A stretch of DNA of 64,000 nt. Origin: Aureimonas sp. AU4. Its GTDB lineage: Bacteria; Pseudomonadota; Alphaproteobacteria; Rhizobiales; Rhizobiaceae. The notes under the pieces were generated by a model that was given only the letters and a program-made list of their open reading frames with translations, did no database searches and was not told the DNA's origin. Below, piece after piece: positions 56,016-64,000 of this stretch (the stretch's first letter is position 1; every line of letters starts with the position of its first letter). Made by a program: the position numbers and the translations under genes. The stretch is from contig NZ_BBWK01000062.1 in NCBI RefSeq assembly GCF_001463765.1, forward strand, positions 18,020-82,019. The letters run 5' to 3'.

Positions 56016-57797
56016 ATGACGAGCCATCCGAACCACCAGCCGCGCGCGCCGGGCGAACTCAAGGCGGCGTTGCGCAGGTGCCGATCCGCCTTCGCCGGCG
56101 TCGCAATCCTCAGCGGTCTCCTGAACGTCCTGTATCTCACCGGGTCGTTCTTCATGCTGCAAGTCTATGACCGCGTCCTGCCGAGCCGCAGCGTCCCGAC
56201 GCTTATCGGCCTGTGCGTGATCGCGCTCGTCCTCTACGCGTTTCAGGGCGTGATGGACGTGCTTCGCGCCCGCATCCTCACGCGCGTCGGCGGCGCGCTG
56301 GACGAGGAATTGAGCGGCCGATCCTTCCAGCTCGGCATGAAGCTGCCGCTCGTCGCGCCGAACGTCGATAGCGCCCAGCCCTCGCGCGACCTCGACACCG
56401 TGCGGGGCTTCCTGTCGGGCACCGGCCCATCGGCTCTCTTCGACCTGCCCTGGCTACCACTCTACCTCGCGATCTGCTTTGCCTTCCATCCGACCATCGG
56501 GTGGACGGTGCTGGCGGGCGGAACGGTCCTGGTCGCGCTGACCTTCCTGACCGAGCGCCTGACGAAGGCGCCCGTCGAGCGCAGCGCCAATCTCGGGCAG
56601 CAGCGCTTGTCGCTTGCCGAAACATATCGGCGCAATGCCGAGGTCATGCGCTCGATGGGCATGGAGGGGCGCCTCTCGCGCCGTTGGAGCTTGGCGAACG
56701 GGGCGTTTCGCGCGGAGCAGGCGCGTGGCGCCGACGTCGGCGCGGCGCTCGGCGCGTTCTCAAAGACCTTCCGCATGGCACTGCAGTCGGGCGTGCTAGC
56801 TGTGGGCGCCTATCTCGTCGTCAACCAGCAGGCATCCGGCGGCATCATCATCGCCGGGTCGATCCTGTCGGCGCGGGCCCTTGCGCCGATCGAGCTCGCC
56901 ATCACCCAGTGGAAGGGCTTCGTTGCAGCCCGCCACGGCTGGAATCGCCTGTCCGATCTTCTTCAGGCGATGCCGGCGGAGGCCATGCCGCTACCCCTGC
57001 CCAAGCCGGAGCGTGAGATCGTCCTCGAGGGCGTGGTCGTCGTGCCGCCCGGCTCAACCGCCGCGACCGTGCAGGGCGCCTCGTTCCGCCTCGAGGCGGG
57101 CCAGGGTCTTGGTGTCATCGGTCCGAGCGCCTCCGGCAAATCCTCGCTGATCCGCGCCATCGTCGGCGCTTGGCGACCCGAACGCGGCGCGGTGCGCCTC
57201 GACGGCGGGGCGCTCGACCAGTGGTCGCCAGAGCGCCTCGGGGCCCATGTCGGCTACCTTCCGCAGGACGTGCAGCTTTTCGCCGGCACGATCGCCGAGA
57301 ATATCGCGCGCTTTGACGAGGCGGCGAGCGCCGAGGCCGTGATCGATGCGGCGAGGGCGGCCGGCGTCCACGAGCTCATCCTGCGCTTGCCGAAGGGCTA
57401 CGAGACCGAGGTCGGGGAGGGCGGCCGTGCCCTGTCCGCAGGCCAGCGCCAGCGCGTCGGCCTCGCCCGCGCGCTCTACGGACGCCCCTTCCTTGTGGTG
57501 CTCGACGAGCCAAACTCCAACCTCGACGGCGACGGAGAGGAGGCGCTGACCCACGCCATCATGTCGGTGCGCCTGCGCGGCGGCATCGCCGTCGTAGTGG
57601 CCCACCGACCCAGCGCCCTGACCGCGCTGAACCTCGTTCTCGTAATGCAGGACGGGCGGATCGCGCAGTTCGGGCCGAAGGAGGAGGTACTCGGCATTCC
57701 GTTGACCCGCCCCGCCATCGCGACCGCCGCAGCCTCGGCCTCCGTCCCAGCGCAGCGCTCTACCGCCTTCCCCGCCTCGATCGCCGGAGCCGCTTGA
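56016..57797 (+). CDS. prsD: Type I secretion ABC transporter (permease-ATPase), PrsD/PrtD type
   Basis: Inner-membrane exporter half-transporter of 593 residues. The membrane domain (about 25-320) begins LSGLLNVLYLTGSFFMLQVY with DRVLPSRSVPTL, the classical PrtD/PrsD entry without an N-terminal C39 peptidase domain. The ATPase domain has Walker A GPSASGKSSL (about 369-377), Q-loop YLPQDVQLFAGTIAENI, signature LSAGQRQRVGLARALYG (about 473) and Walker B FLVVLDEPNSNLD. It overlaps the adaptor start by one base (TGATG). In rhizobia PrsD-PrsE exports exopolysaccharide glycanases and adhesins; no substrate gene is in the window. Confidence 0.9.
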   Translation: MTSHPNHQPRAPGELKAALRRCRSAFAGVAILSGLLNVLYLTGSFFMLQVYDRVLPSRSVPTLIGLCVIALVLYAFQGVMDVLRARILTRVGGALDEELSGRSFQLGMKLPLVAPNVDSAQPSRDLDTVRGFLSGTGPSALFDLPWLPLYLAICFAFHPTIGWTVLAGGTVLVALTFLTERLTKAPVERSANLGQQRLSLAETYRRNAEVMRSMGMEGRLSRRWSLANGAFRAEQARGADVGAALGAFSKTFRMALQSGVLAVGAYLVVNQQASGGIIIAGSILSARALAPIELAITQWKGFVAARHGWNRLSDLLQAMPAEAMPLPLPKPEREIVLEGVVVVPPGSTAATVQGASFRLEAGQGLGVIGPSASGKSSLIRAIVGAWRPERGAVRLDGGALDQWSPERLGAHVGYLPQDVQLFAGTIAENIARFDEAASAEAVIDAARAAGVHELILRLPKGYETEVGEGGRALSAGQRQRVGLARALYGRPFLVVLDEPNSNLDGDGEEALTHAIMSVRLRGGIAVVVAHRPSALTALNLVLVMQDGRIAQFGPKEEVLGIPLTRPAIATAAASASVPAQRSTAFPASIAGAA

Positions 57798-59104
57798 TGA
57801 GCGCCCCTCGTTCCCCCTCGCTTCTTTCCGTCCGCCGCCACCTGCGCTTTGGCGTTGCGGCAAGCGTCCTCCTGGCGGGCGCTCTCACAGCCTGGGGCGC
57901 CACCGCCAAGCTTTCGGGTGCCGTAGTCACCCACGGCCAGCTCGTGGTCGCCTCCAGCGTCAAGAAGGTCCAGCACCCGACCGGCGGCGTGGTCGGCGAA
58001 CTCGCCGTCCACGACGGCGACCACGTAGAGGCCGGGCAAGTTCTCCTGCGTCTTGACGCCACGCAGGCTCGCGCTTCGCTCGGCATCGTCGTGAGGCAGA
58101 TGGACGAGCTTGAGGCCCGCCAGGCGCGCGTGCGCACTGAGCAGACGGGCGATGCGACGGTCGCTTTCCCCGAGGCGCTGCTGCGACGAGCAGACGATCC
58201 GACGGTCGCCCGGCTCCTGCAGGAGGAGGCCCGCCTCTTCGCGATCCGGCGCGAGGCGCGCGAGGGCGAGCGAGCCCAGCTGCGTCAGAAGATCCTCGAG
58301 TTCGGGGAGGAGATCGCTGGCCTGGAGGAGCAGATCCGGGCCAAGGACGAGCAGCTCGTGCTGATCGACCAGGAACTGAAGGGCGTCCAGGAACTCGTCG
58401 ACCGCCAGCTGACGCCCTTCTCGCGCGTCGCCGCGCTGAAGCGCGATCAGGCAGCTTTGCGCGGCGAGCGGGGCCAGTTCCAGTCCTCGATCGCCGCCGC
58501 CAGGGGGCGCATCGCCGAGGGCGAGCTGCAGATCATCCAGATCGACCATACGATGCGCTCGGAGGCCTCGCGCGATCTTGGCGAGATCCGCGCAAGCCTT
58601 TCGGAACTTGCCGAGCGCCGGACCGCGGCGGAAGACCAGCTCGCCCGCATCGACATCCGCGCACCGCAGGCCGGCACCGTGCATCAGCTCGACGTCCATA
58701 CGGTCGGCGGCGTTGTTCGTCCGGGCGAGACGATCATGGAGATCGTTCCGCAGGATGACCGCCTCATCGTCGAGGCCAACCTGCCGCCGCAGGACATCAA
58801 CGACGTTCACGTCGGCCAGCAGACGGATCTGCGGTTCAGCGCAGCGAACTCGCGGACGACCCCCGAGATCCTAGGCGAGGTTCTGCACGTGTCGGCGGAC
58901 GTCTCGCAAGAGACGCGGACCGGTGCCAGCTACTATTCGATCCGCGTCGGTGTTTCGCCTGATCAGCTCGCGCGACTGGGCGCCGTGAAGCCGGTGCCCG
59001 GCATGCCGGTGGAGGTGTTTCTGAAGACGCGGGAGCGCACCGCCTTCGATTACCTCGTCGAGCCGCTCGCCGAGCAGATGTCGCGTTCGTTCCGCGAGAA
59101 GTAG
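57797..59104 (+). CDS. prsE: Type I secretion membrane-fusion adaptor, HlyD/PrsE type
   Basis: Periplasmic adaptor of 435 residues linking the ABC transporter to an outer-membrane channel. It has one N-terminal membrane helix ([20 protein letters not shown]), then the barrel/lipoyl segment [21 protein letters not shown] with [13 protein letters not shown] long coiled coil (about 110-275, for example [20 protein letters not shown]) precedes the second lipoyl half ([20 protein letters not shown]). The C-terminal domain ends [14 protein letters not shown]. Start ATG 57797 shares a base with the transporter stop. TolC at 8.4 kb is the only channel gene in the window. Confidence 0.92.
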   Translation: MSAPRSPSLLSVRRHLRFGVAASVLLAGALTAWGATAKLSGAVVTHGQLVVASSVKKVQHPTGGVVGELAVHDGDHVEAGQVLLRLDATQARASLGIVVRQMDELEARQARVRTEQTGDATVAFPEALLRRADDPTVARLLQEEARLFAIRREAREGERAQLRQKILEFGEEIAGLEEQIRAKDEQLVLIDQELKGVQELVDRQLTPFSRVAALKRDQAALRGERGQFQSSIAAARGRIAEGELQIIQIDHTMRSEASRDLGEIRASLSELAERRTAAEDQLARIDIRAPQAGTVHQLDVHTVGGVVRPGETIMEIVPQDDRLIVEANLPPQDINDVHVGQQTDLRFSAANSRTTPEILGEVLHVSADVSQETRTGASYYSIRVGVSPDQLARLGAVKPVPGMPVEVFLKTRERTAFDYLVEPLAEQMSRSFREK

Positions 59105-59225
59105 CCTTCGACCCGACGGCGCACCGCCGCCGTGTTCGCCCGTTGTATGCTGCAATGCGCCAACGCATAGGTGCTGCAGCATAGGGGCTGGAGTCCGCCC
59201 CTACTCAGGCGGACAGGGGGCAGGC

Positions 59226-60392
59226 ATGAAAATCGCCATCGCAGGCTTGGGCTATGTCGGCATATCCAACGCCGTACTGCTGGCGCAGCGCAACGAGGTC
59301 GTTGCCTTCGACCCGGACGCTCGCCGGGTGGAACTGGTCAATCAGCGCGTCTCCCCGATCGCCGATGCCGAGGTCTCGGAATACCTGCGCGAAAAGCCGC
59401 TGAACTTGCGCGCCACCACGGACCGCGCCGACGCCTATGGCGGCGCCGACTACGTGATCGTCGCCGCGCCCACCAACTACGACCCCGACACGAACTACTT
59501 CGACACACGCATCGTTGAGTCCGCGATCGGCGACGTCCTGGCGGTCGCGCCCGAGGCCTGCATCGTGATCAAGTCGACAATCCCGGTCGGCTACACCGCC
59601 AGGCTGCGCGAGCGGCTCGGCGTCGGCAACATCATTTTCTCGCCGGAGTTCCTGCGAGAGGGACGCGCCCTCTACGATAATCTTCATCCCACGCGCATCG
59701 TCGTCGGCGAGCATTCCGAACGCGCCGAGCGCTTCGCGGACCTTTTGCGCGAAGCCGCGCTCAAGCCCGACGTCGAGGTCCTTTTCACGGGATCGAGCGA
59801 GGCCGAGGCGGTCAAGCTCTTCTCCAACACCTATCTCGCCATGCGCGTCGCCTACTTCAATGAGCTCGACACCTACGCGGCGACCCACGGACTGGACACG
59901 CGCGAGATCATTGAGGGCGTCAGTCTCGATCCGCGCATCGGCCGGCACTACAACAACCCGTCGTTCGGCTATGGCGGCTATTGCCTACCCAAGGACACCA
60001 AGCAGCTTCTGGCCAACTATCGCGACGTGCCGCAGAACCTCGTCCAAGCGATCGTGGAGTCCAACACGACCCGCAAGGACTTCGTGGCCGACAGCATCAT
60101 CCGGCTGCGGCCGCAGGTCGTCGGTATCTACCGCCTGACGATGAAGCTCGGATCCGACAACTTCCGGCAGTCCTCGATCCAAGGCATCATGAAGCGGATC
60201 AAGGCGAAGGGCATCAACGTCGTGATCTATGAGCCCAACTACGCGGAAAACGAGTTCTTCCGCTCGCCGGTAATGACCGACCTGTCGGAGTTCAAGAGTC
60301 GGTCCGACGTGATCGTCGCCAACCGTCTGGCAAGCGATCTCGAAGACGTTCGCGAGAAGGTCTACACGCGAGACTTATTCGGCGCCGACTGA
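59226..60392 (+). CDS. ugd: UDP-glucose 6-dehydrogenase
   Basis: Oxidises UDP-glucose to UDP-glucuronate with two NAD; 388 residues, the same as E. coli Ugd. The N-terminal Rossmann motif is [12 protein letters not shown]. Other key segments are [28 protein letters not shown], the [20 protein letters not shown] motif and the catalytic Cys253 in [13 protein letters not shown]. It supplies UDP-glucuronate for the epimerase at 61.5 kb. Its 3' end overlaps the convergent glycosyltransferase gene by 31 bases. Confidence 0.94.
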   Translation: MKIAIAGLGYVGISNAVLLAQRNEVVAFDPDARRVELVNQRVSPIADAEVSEYLREKPLNLRATTDRADAYGGADYVIVAAPTNYDPDTNYFDTRIVESAIGDVLAVAPEACIVIKSTIPVGYTARLRERLGVGNIIFSPEFLREGRALYDNLHPTRIVVGEHSERAERFADLLREAALKPDVEVLFTGSSEAEAVKLFSNTYLAMRVAYFNELDTYAATHGLDTREIIEGVSLDPRIGRHYNNPSFGYGGYCLPKDTKQLLANYRDVPQNLVQAIVESNTTRKDFVADSIIRLRPQVVGIYRLTMKLGSDNFRQSSIQGIMKRIKAKGINVVIYEPNYAENEFFRSPVMTDLSEFKSRSDVIVANRLASDLEDVREKVYTRDLFGAD

Positions 60393-61513
60393 GGCACCGG
60401 CGCAACCGGGAAGGCCGCCGGCACCAGCCGCCGGTAGATCTCGTCGATCCCGGCGTTCATGCGATCCGACGTGTAACGGGCGTGGAAGCGACGCTCGGCC
60501 GCCTCGCCCATGCGGGCGAGCGTCGTGCGGTCGAGGCTGTCCAGTAGCGCCGCAAGTCCGGCAGGCGCCATGTCCCGCGCAATGAAACCGGTCACGCCGT
60601 CCTCGACGAGATCCGGCAGGGCGCCGTTCGGGCTGACGATCGCCGGCTTGCCGACGCGCATGGCCTCAAGAACCACGAGACCGAAGCCCTCCCAGCGCGA
60701 CGGCACGACGATCGCGTCGCAGGCTTCCATCAGCCCCTGCACCTGGCTGCGCGTGACGTGGCCGAAAAGCGTGACGTTAGGGCGCGTGACGAGGTGGTCG
60801 ACCGTGGCCTTCGACACGACCGACGCACCGGCGACGTCGAGATAGAGTTCCGGCCGCTTCACGAGCTGCATCGCCCGCAGGAGGATGTCGATGCCCTTCT
60901 GGGGATCGTGGCGTCCCACGAAAAGGAGGCGGATGCCCGTACGCTCGTCCGAGCCGCGCAGGACGAGCGGAACGCGCGGCCCGAGTTCGGCGGCGATGCC
61001 GTTCTGGACGGTGACGCACTTGTCCAGCGGGACGCCGTGGGCGGCGGCAAGGCGCGCCTCGTTCTCGGAGATGTTGATGCACACGTCGGTCCAGCGCATC
61101 ATCAGGCTTTCCAGCTGGGCGTAGACGTAGCTTGCCTTGGCTGACTGCTCGCGCGCAAACGCCCAGCCGTGCGGACAGTAGACGACCTTCGGCCGCCGCC
61201 GCAGGAACGGGATCACGGCACGGAAGATCGTTCCCGCGAAGGTCGAGTGCAGGTGGATGATGTCGGGCTCGAACTCTGCGGTCACGCGCCGCACGAGCTT
61301 GGCCAGCTTCCAGAAGTCGCCCGGTGTCCGCTCGACGCAGTCGAACGTGCGCACGCATTCGTGCGGCACGCGCGACAGGTTCGCCACGTCCCGATCCGGC
61401 ATCAGGAAAACGACATTTCCCGGCCCGTAGCGGTCGAGCTGATGCTGGGCGATCTCGTCGAAGTAGCTGGAAATGCCACCGGCGACGTTCTGGGCGAAGT
61501 GCAGGATACGCAT
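60362..61513 (-). CDS. Family 4 glycosyltransferase
   Basis: GT-B-fold retaining transferase of 383 residues. The N-terminal domain begins [20 protein letters not shown] with the glycine-rich loop and [11 protein letters not shown]. The C-terminal domain has [20 protein letters not shown] and the GT4 donor-binding motif [20 protein letters not shown] (Glu-x7-Glu). It is encoded 31 bases after the UDP-glucuronate epimerase gene on the same strand, so the two likely form an operon. Donor and acceptor sugars are not predictable from sequence; uronic acid transfer is possible from context. Confidence 0.88.
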   Translation of the reverse strand: MRILHFAQNVAGGISSYFDEIAQHQLDRYGPGNVVFLMPDRDVANLSRVPHECVRTFDCVERTPGDFWKLAKLVRRVTAEFEPDIIHLHSTFAGTIFRAVIPFLRRRPKVVYCPHGWAFAREQSAKASYVYAQLESLMMRWTDVCINISENEARLAAAHGVPLDKCVTVQNGIAAELGPRVPLVLRGSDERTGIRLLFVGRHDPQKGIDILLRAMQLVKRPELYLDVAGASVVSKATVDHLVTRPNVTLFGHVTRSQVQGLMEACDAIVVPSRWEGFGLVVLEAMRVGKPAIVSPNGALPDLVEDGVTGFIARDMAPAGLAALLDSLDRTTLARMGEAAERRFHARYTSDRMNAGIDEIYRRLVPAAFPVAPVPQSAPNKSRV

Positions 61514-61544
61514 GCCGTCCGGGTTCTCGCGCAGGAGAGGAGCT

Positions 61545-62573
61545 TCAGCCGTTGATGCGGTGATACTGGAGGTACCACGTCACGAAGCGCTGCACGCCCT
61601 CCTCGACGCTGGTGCGCGGCCATGCGCCCACCGCCGCGTCGAGACGTGAGAGATCGGCGAACGTGTCGGGCACGTCGCCCGGCTGCAGCGGGAGAAGGTT
61701 CTTGCGCGCCTTGCGGCCCAGCGCCTTTTCGAGCGCCTTGATATAGGCGGTGAGCTGGACCGGCGCGCTATTGCCGATGTTGAGGACGCGGAAGGGCGCC
61801 GAGCTCGTCGCCGGGTCAGGATCGCTCGCGTCCCAGCTCGGGTCTGGCTGCACCGGATTGTCGGACACGCGCAGAACACCCTGAACGATGTCGTCGACGA
61901 AGGTGAAGTCGCGCGTGTGGCGCCCTTCTTTGAAGACGTCGATCGGCTGGTCCTCGATGATGTTCTTCGTGAACTTGAAGAGCGCCATGTCGGGCCGGCC
62001 CCAGGGACCGTAGACCGTGAAGAAGCGCAGACCCGTGGTCGGCAGGGCGAAGAGATGGCTGTAGCTGTGGGCCATCAACTCGTTCGCCCGCTTGGTCGCG
62101 GCGTAGAACTGGATCGGATGGTCGGCGAGGTCGCCCTCGCTGAACGGCAGCTTGGTGTTGGCGCCGTAGACGCTCGAGGTGCTGGCGTAGACGAGATGGG
62201 GCGTTTTGGCGTGGCGGCAGGCTTCGAGGATGCAGGTGAACCCCGAGACGTTGCTTTCGACGTAGGAATGAGGATCGACCAGCGAATAGCGCACGCCAGC
62301 CTGCGCGGCGAGGTGAATGACGCGGTCGAAGTCGTGGCGGTAGAACACGTCGTCGACCAGCGCCCGATCGGCGATGTTGCCCTCGACGCTCTCGAAAAAG
62401 GTGCCGTGCTTGGTGGCCGTCTCGCCGAGGATGGCAAGGCGCGAGCGCTTCAGCGACGGGTCGTAGTAATCGTTGACGACGTCGAGGCCGACGACCTCGT
62501 CGCCGCGCTCCATGAGATGACGTGCCGTATGGAAGCCGATGAACCCAGCGTGTCCCGTCACCAAAACCTTCAT
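61545..62573 (-). CDS. UDP-glucuronate 4-epimerase-like NAD-dependent epimerase
   Basis: Extended SDR of 342 residues predicted to convert UDP-glucuronate to UDP-galacturonate. It begins [20 protein letters not shown] with [11 protein letters not shown], the characteristic uronate-epimerase N-terminus. The catalytic Ser is in YASTSSVYG and YAATK supplies Tyr and Lys. [24 protein letters not shown] and the C-terminal [20 protein letters not shown] stretch are family features. The ATG at 62573 was chosen over TTG at 62582 by family start and a purine-rich region before it. In rhizobia this is lpsL/lspL; I leave the symbol blank because orthology was not tested. Confidence 0.9.
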   Translation of the reverse strand: MKVLVTGHAGFIGFHTARHLMERGDEVVGLDVVNDYYDPSLKRSRLAILGETATKHGTFFESVEGNIADRALVDDVFYRHDFDRVIHLAAQAGVRYSLVDPHSYVESNVSGFTCILEACRHAKTPHLVYASTSSVYGANTKLPFSEGDLADHPIQFYAATKRANELMAHSYSHLFALPTTGLRFFTVYGPWGRPDMALFKFTKNIIEDQPIDVFKEGRHTRDFTFVDDIVQGVLRVSDNPVQPDPSWDASDPDPATSSAPFRVLNIGNSAPVQLTAYIKALEKALGRKARKNLLPLQPGDVPDTFADLSRLDAAVGAWPRTSVEEGVQRFVTWYLQYHRING

Positions 62574-62643
62574 GTCGCGCAACTTTCTTCCGGCTGGAGC
62601 AGGACGCGTGCTCGCAGTCGGCGTCCTGGACGACGACTGCGTT

Positions 62644-62661
62644 ATGATTTGTCCTTATCAT
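62644..62661. promoter_or_regulatory. Dyad in the divergent epimerase-glycosyltransferase control region
   Basis: ATGAT, eight bases, ATCAT, in an AT-rich patch within otherwise GC-rich DNA, about 70 bases upstream of the epimerase start and 97 bases before the GT start. It could be an operator or hold promoter elements for either gene. Confidence 0.3.
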
Positions 62662-62757
62662 GATGCATTGCAACAGGCTAAGGGGTCGGCCGGCGACGCA
62701 GTCTCGCCGAAAGGTGGCCGAATTTCTACCGAAGGCCTCAAACCCGGAGCGCGCGTT

Positions 62758-63834
62758 GTGAAAGTCTACATCAACGGACGGTTCCTGACGCGGAAGATGA
62801 CGGGCGTCGAACGCTACGCGACGGAACTCCTGACGGCGCTCGACGTGATTCTCGCGCAGGAGGGCGCCGGCGACGAGACGTGGACGATCCTTGCGCCGCA
62901 GGGTGTCGATCCAGCATCGAGCCCCTTCCGTAACATCGACTTGCGGGTCGGCGGTCGGGGCGGCGGCCACGCCTGGGAGCAGCTGTCGCTGCCGGGCCTT
63001 GCAGCGGACGGCGTCCTTCTCAACCTCGCCAACAGCGGCCCGCTGCGACATCGCCGATCCTTCACGGTGATCCACGACGCGATCGTCTACCGGATGCCCA
63101 AGCTCTTCTCCTTCCGCTACCGAAGCCTCCACCAGACGCTGGGCTGGGCGCTGTCGCGCCTGTCTTGGCTCGGCACGGTGTCTGAATTTTCGCGGCGCGA
63201 GCTTGCCGCGGTGTTTCGGATCGACCCCGGCCGCATCGCGGTCCTGCCCAACGGGTCCGACCATCTCGGGCAGGTGCAGCCGGACGGCGGCATTCTCGAG
63301 CGCTTCTCGCTGCGCCGCGATGGCTTCTTCCTCTTCGTCGGCTCGCCCGCACCCCACAAGAACCTCGAGCGCGCGTTGCGGGCCTACGCCTCGCTTGCCA
63401 AGACCGATCGGGCCTTCGTGATCGTGGGGAGTTCTCAGGCCAATGTCTTCGGCAAGACGCACGAGCCGCTGCCCGCCGGCGCGGTGGCGACGGGGCGCTT
63501 AAGCGACGCCGAGGTCGCCGCGCTCTACGCGAACGCCACCGCGCTCGTCTTTCCCTCGCTCTACGAAGGGTTCGGGATTCCCCCACTCGAGGCCATGACC
63601 TACGGGGCGCCGGTTCTGGCGGCCGACGTGCCGCCGATCCGCGAGGTATGCGGGGGCGCCGCGACCTATTTCGATCCCCTGTCCGAGCCCGAGATGGCGG
63701 CCGCCATGCGCGCGGTTTCGGGAACGGGACGCGACGCGGCGTTCCCGGAGGCAGAGGCGCGGGAGCGGCTTCGGTCGTTCCAGTGGCAGGATACCGCCCG
63801 CGCGCTGCGCGAGGCGGTGCGCGGCATCGCCTGA
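62758..63834 (+). CDS. Family 4-type glycosyltransferase
   Basis: Predicted GT-B glycosyltransferase of 358 residues. The GTG start at 62758, preceded by GGAG (62746-62749), gives VYINGRFLTRKMTGVERYA after the initiator, a typical mannosyltransferase-like N-terminus. Downstream come FTVIHDAIVYRMPKLFSFRY, SEFSRRELAAVF, the FFLFVGSPAPHKNLERALRA stretch and the donor motif FPSLYEGFGIPPLEAMTYGA with PVLAAD. The WbaZ/WcaI-type layout and the GDP-mannose genes nearby make mannosyl transfer plausible, but that is inferred. The frame is open upstream to 62539, overlapping the divergent gene, and is not used. Confidence 0.88.
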   Translation: MKVYINGRFLTRKMTGVERYATELLTALDVILAQEGAGDETWTILAPQGVDPASSPFRNIDLRVGGRGGGHAWEQLSLPGLAADGVLLNLANSGPLRHRRSFTVIHDAIVYRMPKLFSFRYRSLHQTLGWALSRLSWLGTVSEFSRRELAAVFRIDPGRIAVLPNGSDHLGQVQPDGGILERFSLRRDGFFLFVGSPAPHKNLERALRAYASLAKTDRAFVIVGSSQANVFGKTHEPLPAGAVATGRLSDAEVAALYANATALVFPSLYEGFGIPPLEAMTYGAPVLAADVPPIREVCGGAATYFDPLSEPEMAAAMRAVSGTGRDAAFPEAEARERLRSFQWQDTARALREAVRGIA

Positions 63835-63949
63835 TTGCCCGGCGTCCGTCGGGCCGCCGCGCGCAAACGGGAATTGCCGGCACTGCTTTTTCCCGCCGGT
63901 GCCCGCATCCTTATTCTCGGCTCATCTGAACGAGGAGCCGAGCGCAAAG

Positions 63950-64000
63950 ATGACCCCCTTCCTGGGAGACTTTTCCCAACACGCAGCCGCGGCCGGCGGG
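63950..64000 (+). CDS. Start of a possible gene truncated by the window edge
   Basis: ATG at 63950 opens a frame of 17 codons (MTPFLGDFSQHAAAAGG) to the end of the window. GAGGAG about 12 bases upstream could be its ribosome-binding site. It is too short to identify. Confidence 0.35.
   Translation, partial: MTPFLGDFSQHAAAAGG

Overview
This is a gene-dense, high-GC chromosomal window (about two thirds G+C by eye) from an alphaproteobacterium. Gene content and order point to Hyphomicrobiales (Rhizobiales): an exoR homologue next to xth-erpA and dgt-argS-SPOR-nagZ-tatABC-serS-surE-pcm-nlpD; a fused secDF behind yajC; tig, clpP-clpX-lon-hup; a PopZ-family gene between tolC and valS; and PrsD/PrsE-type secretion genes beside an exopolysaccharide locus. 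An Aurantimonadaceae- or Rhizobiaceae-like source is a reasonable guess, but I cannot fix the genus. I saw no prophage, intact insertion sequence, CRISPR array or rRNA.

Layout. 1-4.2 kb: rarA (5' end outside the window), crcB, an RluA-family pseudouridine synthase, a HAD phosphatase and an ATP12-type F1 assembly chaperone. 4.2-7.1 kb (minus): cytochrome b plus a Tat-dependent molybdopterin lipoprotein, a YaiI/DUF188 gene and lipB. 7.3-15.4 kb: tRNA-Leu(GAG), a PIMT-like methyltransferase, tolC, a PopZ-family gene, valS and a FadL-type porin. 15.7-29.7 kb: exoR, xth and erpA (minus), dgt, argS, a SPOR protein, nagZ, tatABC, serS, surE, pcm and a catalytically degenerate LysM/LytM lipoprotein. 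29.7-39.2 kb: a DUF815 ATPase (minus), yajC-secDF followed by homologues of the mitochondrial complex I assembly factors NDUFAF3 and NDUFAF6, a DUF4153 membrane protein, then trmFO and a sugar-nucleotide epimerase (minus). 39.25-39.6 kb: a DUF1127 gene followed directly by a three-hairpin RNA whose loops all carry CCUCC, matching the CcsR/cuckoo sRNA family. 39.9-49.5 kb: tRNA-Leu(UAG), tig, a large MscS channel, clpP, clpX, lon and hup. 49.5-64 kb: a polysaccharide and export region (phosphomannomutase, ManC-type bifunctional enzyme, ExoY-like initiating transferase, phosphatase, SGNH hydrolase, type I secretion ATPase and adaptor, ugd, UDP-glucuronate epimerase, two glycosyltransferases).

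How the genes work together. The right arm can make GDP-mannose, UDP-glucuronate and UDP-galacturonate, start a lipid-linked repeat unit and add sugars. The type I exporter beside it probably exports a polysaccharide-modifying enzyme or adhesin and needs an outer-membrane partner; TolC at 8.4 kb is a candidate. ExoR at 15.7 kb is the kind of periplasmic regulator that represses such loci through ChvG-ChvI. The centre is dominated by protein folding and quality control (tig, clpP, clpX, lon), with heat-shock-like promoters before clpX and before the DUF1127-sRNA unit, and by envelope biogenesis (tatABC, yajC-secDF, SPOR, NlpD-like).

The most interesting signal is the DUF1127-linked CCUCC-loop RNA. 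Next are the secDF-NDUFAF3-NDUFAF6 cluster, the LytM protein that has lost three metal ligands, a strong hairpin in the lon leader, and near-consensus CtrA boxes before the PopZ-family and nlpD-like genes.
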